Shown piece after piece: positions 30,461-39,372 of a DNA stretch of 64,000 nt; the first letter of the stretch is position 1, and every line of letters begins with the position of its first letter. The translations under genes and the position numbers were made by a program. The stretch comes from Kineococcus rhizosphaerae (GTDB lineage: Bacteria > Actinomycetota > Actinomycetes > Actinomycetales > Kineococcaceae). The notes under the pieces were generated by a model. It searched no databases and had not been told where the DNA came from. It saw nothing but the letters and a program-made list of their open reading frames with translations. Location of the stretch: the NCBI RefSeq assembly GCF_003002055.1, contig NZ_PVZF01000005.1, positions 279,013 to 343,012 on the forward strand, given 5' to 3'.

Positions 30461-31690
30461 ATGTCGGGGTACTTCGCGCTGCTGCGCGATCCGGTCGTGG
30501 CACGTCCCTTCGTCTCGTCCGTGGTGGCCCGCATCCCCATCGCGACGGCCCCGCTGGGGCTGGTCCTGCTGGTGCGCTCGGCCCGGGACAACTACACGCT
30601 GGCCGGGATCGTCACCGGGCTGTTCGCGGTGGGCCTGGCCGTGGGCTCGCCCCTGTGGGGACGCGCGATGGACCGCCTGGGCCAGCCCCGGGTCCTCGTC
30701 CCGGCCGCGAGCGTGAGCGGGCTGCTGCTCCTGCTGCTGACGGGCGCGACGGTGTGGACGGCCGTGCCCGGCGTCGTCCTGCCCGTCCTGGCCCTGCTGG
30801 CCGGGGCCGCGTTCCCGCCGCTGTCGCCGGCGATGCGCTCGACGTGGCGGGTGGTCGTCACCGAGGAACGGCGGCGGCGGCGCGGGTACGCGCTGGACGC
30901 CGCGGCCGTCGAGACGATCTTCGTCGGGGGCCCGCTGCTGCTGAGCGTGCTGCTCCTGCTGGGTGTCGCGCCCCTGCCGCTGCTGGTGACGGTCGTCCTG
31001 CTGGTGGGCGGGACGCTGGCCTACTGCCGCTCCGAGGGGGCCCGCCGGGTCGTGCCCCACCCCGTGCCCGAGCACGCCCACGCCGGGGCGGCCCTGCTGC
31101 GCAGCGGCGGTTTCGTGCTCCTGATGGCGGTGATGGCCGTCATGAGCGTCGGGTTCGGGATCCTCGACGTGTCGATGGCCGGGCTCGCCGAGCACCTGCT
31201 GGGGTCGGCCGACCGGCTGGGGCTGCTGTTCGCCCCGATCGCGGGCGGGTCGGCGCTGGGGGGCCTGCTCTACGGCAGCCGCGACTGGCGCAGCCCCGAC
31301 CGGCGCCGGCTGCTCGTGACGCTGACGGTCTTCGGGCTGCTGCTGTTCGCCGTGGCCGCCGGCGCCGGCGAGGGGGTGCCGCTGCCGGTGCTGCTCGTCG
31401 TCCTGTTCGCCACCGGCCTGTTCATCTCCCCCAACCTCATCGCCGCGCAGGGGCTCGTGGACCTGCTGGCCCCCGACCACCGCCTCGGCGAGGCCCAGGC
31501 GTGGCTGTCGACGGCCATCACGGCGGGGGCGGCCGTCGGCAACGCGGTGGCCGGCGTCCTGCTGGACGTGGCCGGGGCGCGCACGGCGCTGACGGTCGCG
31601 GCCTCGGCGGTGCTGGCGGCGGCGGTGGTCTGCGCGGTCGCCCAGCGCTCGTGGGCGGCACGACACCGCCCGGCGCTCGCCGTTCACTAG
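30461..31690 (+). CDS. MFS transporter
   Basis: About 409 aa, twelve hydrophobic helices. The motif-A loop between TM2 and TM3 is visible (GSPLWGRAMDRLGQPRVL, about 60). The start could be this ATG or the in-frame GTG at 30455, which has GAGGA four bases upstream. The middle loop carries Arg/His-rich sequence (RRVVPHPVPEHAHAG). It resembles drug/H+ antiporter-like members; the substrate is unknown. It lies 11 bp before an SDR gene, probably in one transcript. Confidence 0.87.
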   Translation: MSGYFALLRDPVVARPFVSSVVARIPIATAPLGLVLLVRSARDNYTLAGIVTGLFAVGLAVGSPLWGRAMDRLGQPRVLVPAASVSGLLLLLLTGATVWTAVPGVVLPVLALLAGAAFPPLSPAMRSTWRVVVTEERRRRRGYALDAAAVETIFVGGPLLLSVLLLLGVAPLPLLVTVVLLVGGTLAYCRSEGARRVVPHPVPEHAHAGAALLRSGGFVLLMAVMAVMSVGFGILDVSMAGLAEHLLGSADRLGLLFAPIAGGSALGGLLYGSRDWRSPDRRRLLVTLTVFGLLLFAVAAGAGEGVPLPVLLVVLFATGLFISPNLIAAQGLVDLLAPDHRLGEAQAWLSTAITAGAAVGNAVAGVLLDVAGARTALTVAASAVLAAAVVCAVAQRSWAARHRPALAVH

Positions 31691-31701
31691 GCTCGCCCCT
31701 C

Positions 31702-32526
31702 GTGAGCAGCGCACCCTCGTCCCGCCCGACCGCCCTCGTCACGGGCGCCACCGCCGGTCTGGGGGCCGCGTACGCGCGCTCGCTGGCCGGCCGCGGGTTC
31801 GACCTGGTGGTCGTGGCCCGCGACGTCGCCCGGCTGGAGACGACGGCGGCGACCCTGCGCTCGGAGTTCGGCGTGGAGGTCGAGGTCCTCGCCGCCGACC
31901 TGTCCGACCGGGCGGCGCTGGAGCGGGTCGCGGAGCGGGTCGCCAGCACGCGGGCGCCGGTGGACGTGCTGGTCAACAACGCCGGTTTCGGCCTGCGCCA
32001 GCGGTTCTACGACGGCGTCCCGGCCGACCACGAGCGCATGTTCGACGTGCTGTGCCGGGCGGTGATGGTCCTGTCGCGCGCCGCGACGGGCGCCATGGTC
32101 CCGCGCGGGCGCGGCTGGGTCCTCAACGTCGGTTCGGTGGCCGGTCTGGTGCCCGGCGGGGGGCACTACTCGGCGGCCAAGGCCTACGTCATCGTGCTGA
32201 CCGAGACGCTGGCCGGGGAGCTGCGCGGGACGGGCGTGAAGGCGACGGTCGTCGAACCGGGGTACGTCCGCACCGAGTTCCACGCGCGCTCGGGCATGAC
32301 CTCCGGGGGCAGCTCGTCGCTGTCGAGCCGGATCTGGCTGGACATCGACGACGTCGTGGACGCCTCGCTGGACGACCTGTTCGCCGGACGCCCGGTGAGC
32401 GTGCCGACCAAGCGCTGGAAGGCCGTCTCGACGGTGCTGGACGTGCTGCCGCGCGGACTCGTGAGCCGGGTCTGGAACGGCATGCCCTCGGGGGCCCGGC
32501 GCCGCCACCCCACGTCCGGGCAGTGA
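31702..32526 (+). CDS. Short-chain dehydrogenase/reductase
   Basis: A 274-aa classical SDR. The cofactor site is TGATAGLG (about 15-22), with NNAGFG (about 90) and the catalytic Ser, Tyr, Lys in NVGSVAGL and YSAAKAY (YxxxK). The C terminus KRWKAVSTVLDVLPRGLVSRVWNG is typical of the 'SDR acting on fatty/ketone-like substrates' group with a membrane-facing tail. NADP preference is suggested by Arg after the second strand (VVVARD). It has a GTG start with the frame opening right at the glycine motif. Confidence 0.9.
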   Translation: MSSAPSSRPTALVTGATAGLGAAYARSLAGRGFDLVVVARDVARLETTAATLRSEFGVEVEVLAADLSDRAALERVAERVASTRAPVDVLVNNAGFGLRQRFYDGVPADHERMFDVLCRAVMVLSRAATGAMVPRGRGWVLNVGSVAGLVPGGGHYSAAKAYVIVLTETLAGELRGTGVKATVVEPGYVRTEFHARSGMTSGGSSSLSSRIWLDIDDVVDASLDDLFAGRPVSVPTKRWKAVSTVLDVLPRGLVSRVWNGMPSGARRRHPTSGQ

Positions 32527-32577
32527 GAACGCCCGTATCTAGAACACGGAGGGTAGTCAGGGCGTAACGTAGAGCAC

Positions 32578-34233
32578 GTGACTGCTGCCGCCTCGGCCCA
32601 GGACCCCGGGGCCGGACTCGACGACCGGGACGACCCGGCCCGCCTCGCCGCCCTGCACGACTACGTCGACGTCTCGGGCCCGCCCCCGGTCGAGCTGCAG
32701 GCCGTCGTGCGCCTCGCCACCCGCCTGACCGGACTGCCGAACGCGGTCGTCAACATCATCGACGAGCAGTACCAGCGGCAGCTGGCCGCCGAGGGCTTCG
32801 ACCGCGGGATCAGCGCCCGCAGCGACTCCATGTGCTACTACGCCCTGGGGTTCGGCGGCCTCGTGCACGCCCCCGACGCCCGGCGGGACGTCCGGTGGGC
32901 CGCTCACCCGTGGGTCGACGGGACCCTCGGCACCGTGCGCAGCTACGCGGCCGCCCCGCTGCTGACCCCCGACCACCTGGCCCTGGGCACCCTGTGCGTC
33001 TTCGACGACACCCACCCCCAGGAGCTGACCGAGACCCAGCGGGCCGACCTCGCCGACCTCGCCGACCTCGTGGTCTCGATCTTCGACCGCGAACGGCGCG
33101 CCCGGCACCTGAGCGCCCGCGAGGAGGCCCTCGTCCACGCCCGGGCCGACGCCGACACCGCCCGGGCGCTGCAGACCGCGCTGCTGCCGCACGCCCTGCC
33201 CAGCACCGACCGCGTCACCCTCACCTCCCGGTACCTGCCAGGCACCGACGGCGCGCAGATCGGCGGCGACTTCTTCGACGGGATCCGCACCGAGCGCGCC
33301 TTCGTCGTCGTCATGGGCGACGTCCAGGGGCACAACGCCGCCGCGGCCGCCCTCATGGGCCGGGTGCGCACGGCCGTGCGGGCCTACGTCAGCGAGGGGC
33401 ACGACCTGTCCGCCGCCCTCGAGCGCACCAACCGGCTCATGCAGTCCTTCGACAACGACCTGTTCGCCACCTGCTGCCTGCTCTCCCTGGACGAGGCCAC
33501 GGGCGAGGTGGAGGTCGCCAGCGCCGGGCACCCCGCGCCCCTGCTGTTCGCCCCCGGCCCCCTGCGCACCCTCGACGTCGACCCCGGCCCCCCGCTGGGC
33601 GTCGACCCCGAGGCGACGTTCCCGATGACCCGGCACCGCCTCAGCGGCAGCGCCCGGGTGCTGCTGTACACCGACGGCGTGGTGGAGTGGCCGCGCAGCG
33701 CCGACGGCGGCGAGCAGGCCCTCGAGAACGCCCTCGACGCGCACGCCGCGTCGCCCGCGCAGACCGTCGCCGACCGCGTGCTCGTCCCAGCGCACCGGAC
33801 GAAGAACGACGACGCCGCCGTCCTCGTCCTGGACTACTCCGGCCCCGACCCCGCCCTGCGCGAGACCCGCCTGGAACTGCCGGCCGACGTCCTCGCGGTC
33901 CGCGCGGCCCGCGACCACCTGCGGACGACCCTCGCCGACTGGGACCTGGGCGCCGCCGCCGACGAGGCCGAGCTCGTGGTGTCCGAGCTCGTCACCAACG
34001 CCGTGCTGCACACCGGGTCCTCCGCCACGCTGACCCTGCGGCACGACGTGGACGAGCACCTGCTGTGCGTCGGCGTCGAGGACGGGTCCACCCAGCACCC
34101 GCAACCGCGCGAGAGCGGGGAGGAGGCCACCGGGGGCCGCGGCATGCACATCGTCCAGATGGTCGCCGACCGCTGGTGGGTGGCTCCGCGCGGCGACGGC
34201 AAGACCGTCTGGGCCGGTCTGCTCGTCGCCTGA
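32578..34233 (+). CDS. GAF-SpoIIE phosphatase with anti-sigma-type ATPase domain
   Basis: A 551-aa soluble protein. A GAF domain (about 35-165) is followed by a PP2C/SpoIIE phosphatase (about 195-405; metal-binding acidic residues in GGDFFDG, MGDVQGHN, ASAGHPAPLL, LLYTDGVVEW and KNDDAAVLVLD) and a HATPase_c domain of the RsbW/SpoIIAB type (about 415-551; ELVTNAVLHTG, GGRGMHIV). Such fusions act in partner-switching: they dephosphorylate anti-anti-sigma proteins and bind or phosphorylate partners in response to a GAF signal. No anti-anti-sigma gene is adjacent. It starts at a GTG. Confidence 0.92.
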   Translation: MTAAASAQDPGAGLDDRDDPARLAALHDYVDVSGPPPVELQAVVRLATRLTGLPNAVVNIIDEQYQRQLAAEGFDRGISARSDSMCYYALGFGGLVHAPDARRDVRWAAHPWVDGTLGTVRSYAAAPLLTPDHLALGTLCVFDDTHPQELTETQRADLADLADLVVSIFDRERRARHLSAREEALVHARADADTARALQTALLPHALPSTDRVTLTSRYLPGTDGAQIGGDFFDGIRTERAFVVVMGDVQGHNAAAAALMGRVRTAVRAYVSEGHDLSAALERTNRLMQSFDNDLFATCCLLSLDEATGEVEVASAGHPAPLLFAPGPLRTLDVDPGPPLGVDPEATFPMTRHRLSGSARVLLYTDGVVEWPRSADGGEQALENALDAHAASPAQTVADRVLVPAHRTKNDDAAVLVLDYSGPDPALRETRLELPADVLAVRAARDHLRTTLADWDLGAAADEAELVVSELVTNAVLHTGSSATLTLRHDVDEHLLCVGVEDGSTQHPQPRESGEEATGGRGMHIVQMVADRWWVAPRGDGKTVWAGLLVA

Positions 34234-34303
34234 GCGGACCCTCGGCCGTGCACCGCAGCCGCTCCCCAGCGGTGGGCGTCCGCAGCGGGGCGTCCCCCGC
34301 GTG

Positions 34304-34333
34304 CGCGCGGTGAGCACGGGTGCTCACCGCGCG
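34304..34333. terminator. Bidirectional terminator between convergent genes
   Basis: A perfect 13-bp stem (34304-34316 with 34321-34333, arm CGCGCGGTGAGCA) with a CGGG loop lies between the SpoIIE phosphatase (+) and the flavoprotein (-), 30-70 bp from both stop codons. Confidence 0.65.
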
Positions 34334-34365
34334 GTCACGAGCCCGACCGGTCGACCGGTCGACGG

Positions 34366-36030
34366 TCAGTCGACGATCGCCCCGGGGTTGAGGTTGCGCC
34401 CCGGGTCCACCCCGGCGAACAGCGCGCCGACGATCTCGGCCCCGGCCGGGGAGATGTCCTGCCCGATCCAGCGCTTGTGCTCGCGACCCACCGCGTGGTG
34501 GTGCGACAGCGTCCCGCCGTTGTCGATGAACGCCTGCTGGATGGCGCCCTTGACGGTGTCGTAGACCTCCAGCCCGTCGTGGTCGCTCGGGGCCTGGAAC
34601 GCGAACGTGAAGTACTGGCACGCACCGGAGTGGTAGCTGTGCGACAGGTGGCAGAAGATGAAGCCCTTCACGCCGACCTCGGCGAACGCCTTCTCCGCAG
34701 CGGCGACGACGTTGTCGTGCACCGACTTCAGCGTCGTCCACGACGAGGAGGTCTCCGACACGTCGCCGTAGGCGCCGCGGTCGAGGATGAAGTCGCGGAT
34801 GTAGGGGGTGTCGAACTTCTTCTGGTCGTACAGGGTGCCCGGACCGGACCCGACCCCGAACCCACCGTGCTTCCTGACGATCTCCCCCACGATGGTCTTG
34901 CTGCGCCGCACACCGGCCGCCGAACCCTCGAAGCCGATGAACGACAGGCACATCTGCGACAGGTCCATGCCCTTGCGCCTGCTCGCGTAGAGCTGCACGC
35001 CCTTGTTGAGCAGCTGCCCCACGGCGCTGCCCTTCTTGGAGGTGGCCAGGGTGAACTGCGTCTCGTTGGCGTCCGAGACGCGGGTGATGCTGGGCTGGGC
35101 GTCGGAGGCGGCGATGGCCTGCATGGCCTTCAGGCCGCTGCCGTAGTCGGGGAAGAAGTACGCCTGGATGACGCGCTCCTCGGCCAGGCGGTGCACCTGC
35201 ACGGTGGCCTCGGTGATGATCCCCAGCCGACCCTCGCTGCCCAGGACCATCTCGCGGACGCTGGGACCGGTGGACTGCACCGGCACCTCGGCGGTCGCGA
35301 CGAGACCCTTGGGGGTGACCACGCGCACGGCGCGGGTGATGTCGGCGATGTCGCCGAAGCGGTCGGACTGCATGCCGGAGGACCGCGTCGCGATCCATCC
35401 CCCGAGCGTGGAGTGCTTGAAGCTGTCCGGGAAGTGGCCGATGGTCCAGCCGCGCGCGTTGAGCTGCTCCTCTAGGTCCGGGCCGAGGGCACCGGCCTGG
35501 ATGCGGGCGGTCTTCGCGGTCTCGTCCAGGGACAGGACCTCGCGCATCCGGCCCATGTCGAGGGACACGACCGGGCGGGTCTCCTCGCGCGGGGCCTCCA
35601 GGGACCCGACGATGTTGGAGCCGCCGCCGAAGGGGATCAGGACGGCGTCGGCCTCCAGCGCGATCCGCAGCGCGGCCTCCGTCTCGGCCTCGGTGCCGGG
35701 GTAGAGCACCAGGTCCGGCAGGCGCCCGAAGTCGCCGCGGCGGATGCGGACCAGGTCGCGCATCGACTTGCCGTAGGTGTGCACGACGCGGTCGAGGTCG
35801 TCGTCGTGGACGTGCTCGGCCCCCAGCGCCTCGACGAAGGCCGCGCGCAGGGACTCGGGGGCCCGGGAGGCCGGCACGTCCAGCTCGGACAGCTCCGGGA
35901 CCCGCACGGGCGGGGCGGAGAAGTCGATGCCCGCCACCTTCATGACGAACGGCGCCAGGTTCGGCTTGTCCTCGTGGTGGAAGGCGACGCCCTCCTGGCC
36001 CCAGCCCCACCACTTCATGTGCTCGACCAC
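34366..36030 (-). CDS. FAD-binding oxidase, alkyldihydroxyacetonephosphate synthase-like
   Basis: A 554-aa vanillyl-alcohol-oxidase/PCMH flavoprotein. The start MKWWGWGQEGVAF (following GTG-GTC-GAG-CAC) is typical of actinobacterial ADHAP-synthase-like oxidases. The PCMH FAD domain has PGTEAETEAALRIAL and IPFGGGSNIVGSLE (about 125-165), with GWIATRSSGMQSDRFGDI near 230. The C-terminal cap has FCHLSHSYHSGACQYFTF and LSHHHAVGREHKRWI, as in ADHAP synthases. It may act on glycerol-derived or lipid hydroxy substrates. The exact reaction is unproven, and ether-lipid synthesis is not established for this group. Confidence 0.85.
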   Translation of the reverse strand: MVEHMKWWGWGQEGVAFHHEDKPNLAPFVMKVAGIDFSAPPVRVPELSELDVPASRAPESLRAAFVEALGAEHVHDDDLDRVVHTYGKSMRDLVRIRRGDFGRLPDLVLYPGTEAETEAALRIALEADAVLIPFGGGSNIVGSLEAPREETRPVVSLDMGRMREVLSLDETAKTARIQAGALGPDLEEQLNARGWTIGHFPDSFKHSTLGGWIATRSSGMQSDRFGDIADITRAVRVVTPKGLVATAEVPVQSTGPSVREMVLGSEGRLGIITEATVQVHRLAEERVIQAYFFPDYGSGLKAMQAIAASDAQPSITRVSDANETQFTLATSKKGSAVGQLLNKGVQLYASRRKGMDLSQMCLSFIGFEGSAAGVRRSKTIVGEIVRKHGGFGVGSGPGTLYDQKKFDTPYIRDFILDRGAYGDVSETSSSWTTLKSVHDNVVAAAEKAFAEVGVKGFIFCHLSHSYHSGACQYFTFAFQAPSDHDGLEVYDTVKGAIQQAFIDNGGTLSHHHAVGREHKRWIGQDISPAGAEIVGALFAGVDPGRNLNPGAIVD

Positions 36031-36076
36031 GAAAGACCCACTCCCACCCACGAGGCACTGCGTTGACGGCGCGAGC

Positions 36077-36517
36077 CTACGCGCCCGTCCCGACACGGGA
36101 GGCCAGGAAGCGCACGGCGAGCTCGTAGCCCTCGACCCCCAGCCCGGCGATGACGCCGGTCGCGACGGGGGTGACGTAGGAGTGCCGGCGGAAGTCCTCG
36201 CGCGCGTGCACGTTGGACACGTGCAGCTCGACGAGCCCGGCCCGCAGCTCCGCGCAGGCGTCGCGCAGCGCCACCGACGTGTGGGTCCAGCCGCCGGGGT
36301 TCAGGACGACGGGGTCCCCCGCGTCGGCCGCGGCGTGGACCCAGCCGAGCATCTCGTGCTCGGCGTCGGTCTGGCGCAGCTCGACGGTGACCCCCAGCTG
36401 CGCGGCGAGCGCCTGCAGGCGCTCGTCGACGTCGGCGAGCGTGGTGGTGCCGTAGACCTCGGGCTGGCGCTTGCCGAGGCGGCCGAGGTTGGGCCCGTTG
36501 AGCACGAGGATCGTCAC
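36077..36517 (-). CDS. aroQ: Type II 3-dehydroquinate dehydratase
   Basis: A 146-aa protein. The lid loop [14 protein letters not shown] has the catalytic Arg and Tyr. [14 protein letters not shown] binds substrate, and the catalytic His is in [11 protein letters not shown] with RRHSYV following. It dehydrates 3-dehydroquinate in the shikimate pathway and forms dodecamers. The GTG at 36517 puts [10 protein letters not shown] at the N terminus as in the family. It stands apart from other aro genes, divergent from tag. Confidence 0.94.
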   Translation of the reverse strand: MTILVLNGPNLGRLGKRQPEVYGTTTLADVDERLQALAAQLGVTVELRQTDAEHEMLGWVHAAADAGDPVVLNPGGWTHTSVALRDACAELRAGLVELHVSNVHAREDFRRHSYVTPVATGVIAGLGVEGYELAVRFLASRVGTGA

Positions 36518-36567
36518 GCTGTGGACAGTACAGAGCACGTGTCCGACGCCGGTGCCACAGTGCGTGC

Positions 36568-37200
36568 GTGCCCTCCCCCGCCACCCCCGACGCCACGCCC
36601 GACACCGCTGCGGACGCCGCCCCCGAACCGTTCCGCTGCTTCGGCACCGGCGACGCCCTGTACTCGCGCTACCACGACGAGGAGTGGGGCCGGCCGGTGC
36701 GCGGCGACCGCGAGCTGTTCGAGCGCGTGAGCCTGGAGGCCTTCCAGTCCGGCCTGAGCTGGATCACGGTCCTGCGGCGCCGGGAGACGTTCCGCACCGC
36801 CTTCGACGGGTTCGACCCGCGGGCCGTCGCGGCCTACGGCGCCGAGGACGTGGCCCGGCTGCTGGCCGACCCCGGCATCGTCCGCAACCGGCTCAAGGTC
36901 GAGGCCACGATCGCCAACGCGCGGGCCCTGCTCGCCCTGCAGGCCGCGGGCGGGAGCCTGAGCGACCTCTTCTGGTCCGCCGCCCCGGACCCGCGTCCCC
37001 CGGCCCCCGAGTCCCCCGCGGACGTCCCGGCCCTGACGCCGGAGTCGACCGCGCTGGCGAGGACGCTGAAGCGGGCGGGGTTCCGCTTCGTCGGTCCCAC
37101 GACGGTCTACGCGGGGATGCAGGCGTGCGGCGTGGTGGACGACCACCTGCGACGGTGCCCGGCCAGGGCGCTCGCCGAGCGGGAGGCCGGCCGGGCGTGA
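36568..37200 (+). CDS. tag: DNA-3-methyladenine glycosylase I
   Basis: A 210-aa protein. Zinc ligands are Cys in FRCFGTGD, His in YHDEEWG, and His/Cys in VDDHLRRC. The catalytic region is [24 protein letters not shown] (Glu), with [19 protein letters not shown] near the C terminus. It excises 3-methyladenine from alkylated DNA. A 20-residue Ala/Pro/Asp-rich N-terminal leader and a Pro-rich insertion at about 140-155 are unusual compared with E. coli Tag. Confidence 0.93.
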   Translation: MPSPATPDATPDTAADAAPEPFRCFGTGDALYSRYHDEEWGRPVRGDRELFERVSLEAFQSGLSWITVLRRRETFRTAFDGFDPRAVAAYGAEDVARLLADPGIVRNRLKVEATIANARALLALQAAGGSLSDLFWSAAPDPRPPAPESPADVPALTPESTALARTLKRAGFRFVGPTTVYAGMQACGVVDDHLRRCPARALAEREAGRA

Positions 37201-37411
37201 GCGCTCCCGTCCCCGATCCTGAACGCGCGCAACGGGCCACGCCGGACGCGCCCGCAGCGCGGCGCCCCGTCGTCGCCCGAGCGGACGCGGGCGCGGACGG
37301 AGCGTGAGGGCGCGCAGCGCCCACCCGCGTGAAGGAACGGTGTCGCGAGTGCGAGAATCGTCCACCGAGCGGGAGCCACGTCCCGGCGAGCCGAAGACAA
37401 GAGGTGTTCAC

Positions 37412-38794
37412 ATGGTCGATCGACAGCGAGTCGTCATCGTCGGGGGTGGCTTCACCGGCCTGTACGCCGGCAAGAAGCTCGAGAAGCTCCTTCCGGCCTC
37501 CACGGCGGAGCTGGTGATCGTCAGCCCGACGGACCACCTCACCTACAGCCCCCTGCTGCCGGACGTGACCGCGTCCGTCATCGAGCCGCGGCACGTCGCC
37601 GTGTCCCTGCGGCAGGCCCTGCCCCGCCACAAGCTCGTCATCGGGCACACCACCTCGGTCGACCCCGAGGCCAAGACCATCACGATCTCCAAGAGCGAGC
37701 GCGGCATCGTCGGCGAGGGCACCCAGGTGCTGTCCTACGACAAGCTGCTCCTGGCCCCCGGTGCGGTCACCCGCCGCTTCCCGATCCCGGGCGTGTCCGA
37801 GAGCGCCCGCGGGGTCAAGACGATCACCGAGGCCGCGTTCGTGCGCGACCACCTGCTGTCCCAGCTCGATGAGGCCGACAGCCTGCCCGACGACCCCCGC
37901 TTCGACGCCGAGCGCGCCGAGCGCATGACGGTCGTCGCGGTCGGCGCCGGCTACACCGGCACCGAGATCGTCGCCCAGACGCACCGCTGGCTGTCCCGCG
38001 TCGCCGACCGTTGGTCGAACATCGACGTGCGCGACGTGAAGTGGCTGCTCATCGACGTCGCCCCGGCCGTCCTGCCCGAGCTCGGGCCGCGCCTGGGCCA
38101 GTACGCCCTCTCGGCCCTCAAGGGCCGCGGCATCGACGTGCGCCTCGGGGTCTCCGTGGCCAACGTCGAGGGCAACGTCATCAACCTCACCGACGGCACC
38201 CCGGTGCCCTCGCGCACCCTCATCTGGGGCGCGGGCATCATGGCGAACCCCCTCATGGGCACCCTGGGGCTGCCGCTGGACCGCGGTCGCCTCGTCGTGG
38301 ACGCCAAGTTCCGCGTCGCCGGCGCCGACGACGTCTGGGCCGCCGGTGACGCCGCCGCCGTCCCCGACCTGGCCAAGCCGAAGCCGGCCGACGGCCCGCA
38401 GCCGATCACCCCGCCCACCGCGCAGCACGCGCAGCGCCAGGGCACCCAGGCCGGCAAGAACATCGCCGCGTCCTTCGGGATCGGCCAGGCCGCCGACTAC
38501 GTCCACAAGGACCTCGGCCTGGTGGCCGACCTCGGGGGCGGCACCGCCGTCGCCAAGCCGCTGGGCATCGAGATGACCGGTCTGCCGGCCAAGATCGTCG
38601 CCCGCGGGTACCACCTGTACGCCCTGCCGGCCATGAGCAACCGCATCCGCGTGCTCACCGACTGGGCGCTGCACGCGATCCTGCCCCCGCAGGCCGTCGC
38701 GCTGAACCAGACCCGTCCGGAGGACGCGCTCATCACGCCGGCGCAGAACACGGACATCTACCCGAAGGCGGCGGAGAAGCCGAAGGTCGGCTGA
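37412..38794 (+). CDS. ndh: NAD(P)/FAD-dependent oxidoreductase, type II NADH dehydrogenase
   Basis: A 460-aa two-dinucleotide-binding flavoprotein. The FAD motif VVIVGGGFTGLYAG (about 7-20), NAD motif VVAVGAGYTGTEIV (about 173-186) and FAD-contact VWAAGDAAAVPD (about 310) are present. The C-terminal helical part (LYALPAMSNRIRVLTDWALHAILPPQ) suits membrane attachment, as in NDH-2. It moves electrons from NADH to quinone without proton pumping. The ATG has GAGGTG eight bases upstream. Confidence 0.88.
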   Translation: MVDRQRVVIVGGGFTGLYAGKKLEKLLPASTAELVIVSPTDHLTYSPLLPDVTASVIEPRHVAVSLRQALPRHKLVIGHTTSVDPEAKTITISKSERGIVGEGTQVLSYDKLLLAPGAVTRRFPIPGVSESARGVKTITEAAFVRDHLLSQLDEADSLPDDPRFDAERAERMTVVAVGAGYTGTEIVAQTHRWLSRVADRWSNIDVRDVKWLLIDVAPAVLPELGPRLGQYALSALKGRGIDVRLGVSVANVEGNVINLTDGTPVPSRTLIWGAGIMANPLMGTLGLPLDRGRLVVDAKFRVAGADDVWAAGDAAAVPDLAKPKPADGPQPITPPTAQHAQRQGTQAGKNIAASFGIGQAADYVHKDLGLVADLGGGTAVAKPLGIEMTGLPAKIVARGYHLYALPAMSNRIRVLTDWALHAILPPQAVALNQTRPEDALITPAQNTDIYPKAAEKPKVG

Positions 38795-38802
38795 CCCCTC
38801 CC

Positions 38803-39372
38803 GTGATCGGCGAGGAGGCGGTGGCGCACGTCGCCGCCCTCCTCGCGATCAGCACGAACCGAGCCCGCCGGCTGGCGCACACCGCGCTGCCGGCGGGCTT
38901 CGTGCTGCGGGTGGGCGTCCCGCACGTCGTGCTCGTCGAGGGCGCCACCGACGTGGCGGTGTTCTCCGCCGTCCTGGCCACCCCCGTCGTCGCGGTCGGC
39001 GGCAAGCACCTGCTGCCCCTGGCCGTCGCGGTGGCCCGGGCCCGCGGGGCCACGGTCGAGGTCGTCCTCGACGGCGACGAGCACGACCACCGCGCCGAGC
39101 ACGGCACCCGGCGCGTCCTGGCCGCGCTGGACGAGCTGGCCGGACGGGACGGGCGCGTGCGCGTCCACGTGCTGCCCGGCGACCTGGAGCACTGCCTGGC
39201 CTCGTGGCCCTCGTTCCTGGACGCGCTGCACCGCGACGGGTCCGGACTGGACCGGAAGGACCCGGCCGCCTACGCCCGGGCCGCCACGCGAGCCGGCCGG
39301 GACGACCTGCCCGCCGTCCTCACCCTCGCAACCTCTCCGCCAGCCCCGTGGCCCGGGCCAGGGGACGGTTGA
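38803..39372 (+). CDS. Stand-alone TOPRIM-like protein (OLD-nuclease-type)
   Basis: A 189-aa protein starting at GTG eight bases after ndh. The first 35 residues read like a helix-turn-helix-sized helical segment. Then LVEGATDVAVFSAVL (conserved Glu), VVAVGGKHLLPLAV and VVLDGDEHDH (Asp-x-Asp) follow the order of TOPRIM motifs in OLD-family nucleases. No ATPase domain is attached. It could be a small nuclease or primase-like enzyme. Its 3' end overlaps the convergent recD by 53 bp. The function is inferred. Confidence 0.65.
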   Translation: MIGEEAVAHVAALLAISTNRARRLAHTALPAGFVLRVGVPHVVLVEGATDVAVFSAVLATPVVAVGGKHLLPLAVAVARARGATVEVVLDGDEHDHRAEHGTRRVLAALDELAGRDGRVRVHVLPGDLEHCLASWPSFLDALHRDGSGLDRKDPAAYARAATRAGRDDLPAVLTLATSPPAPWPGPGDG

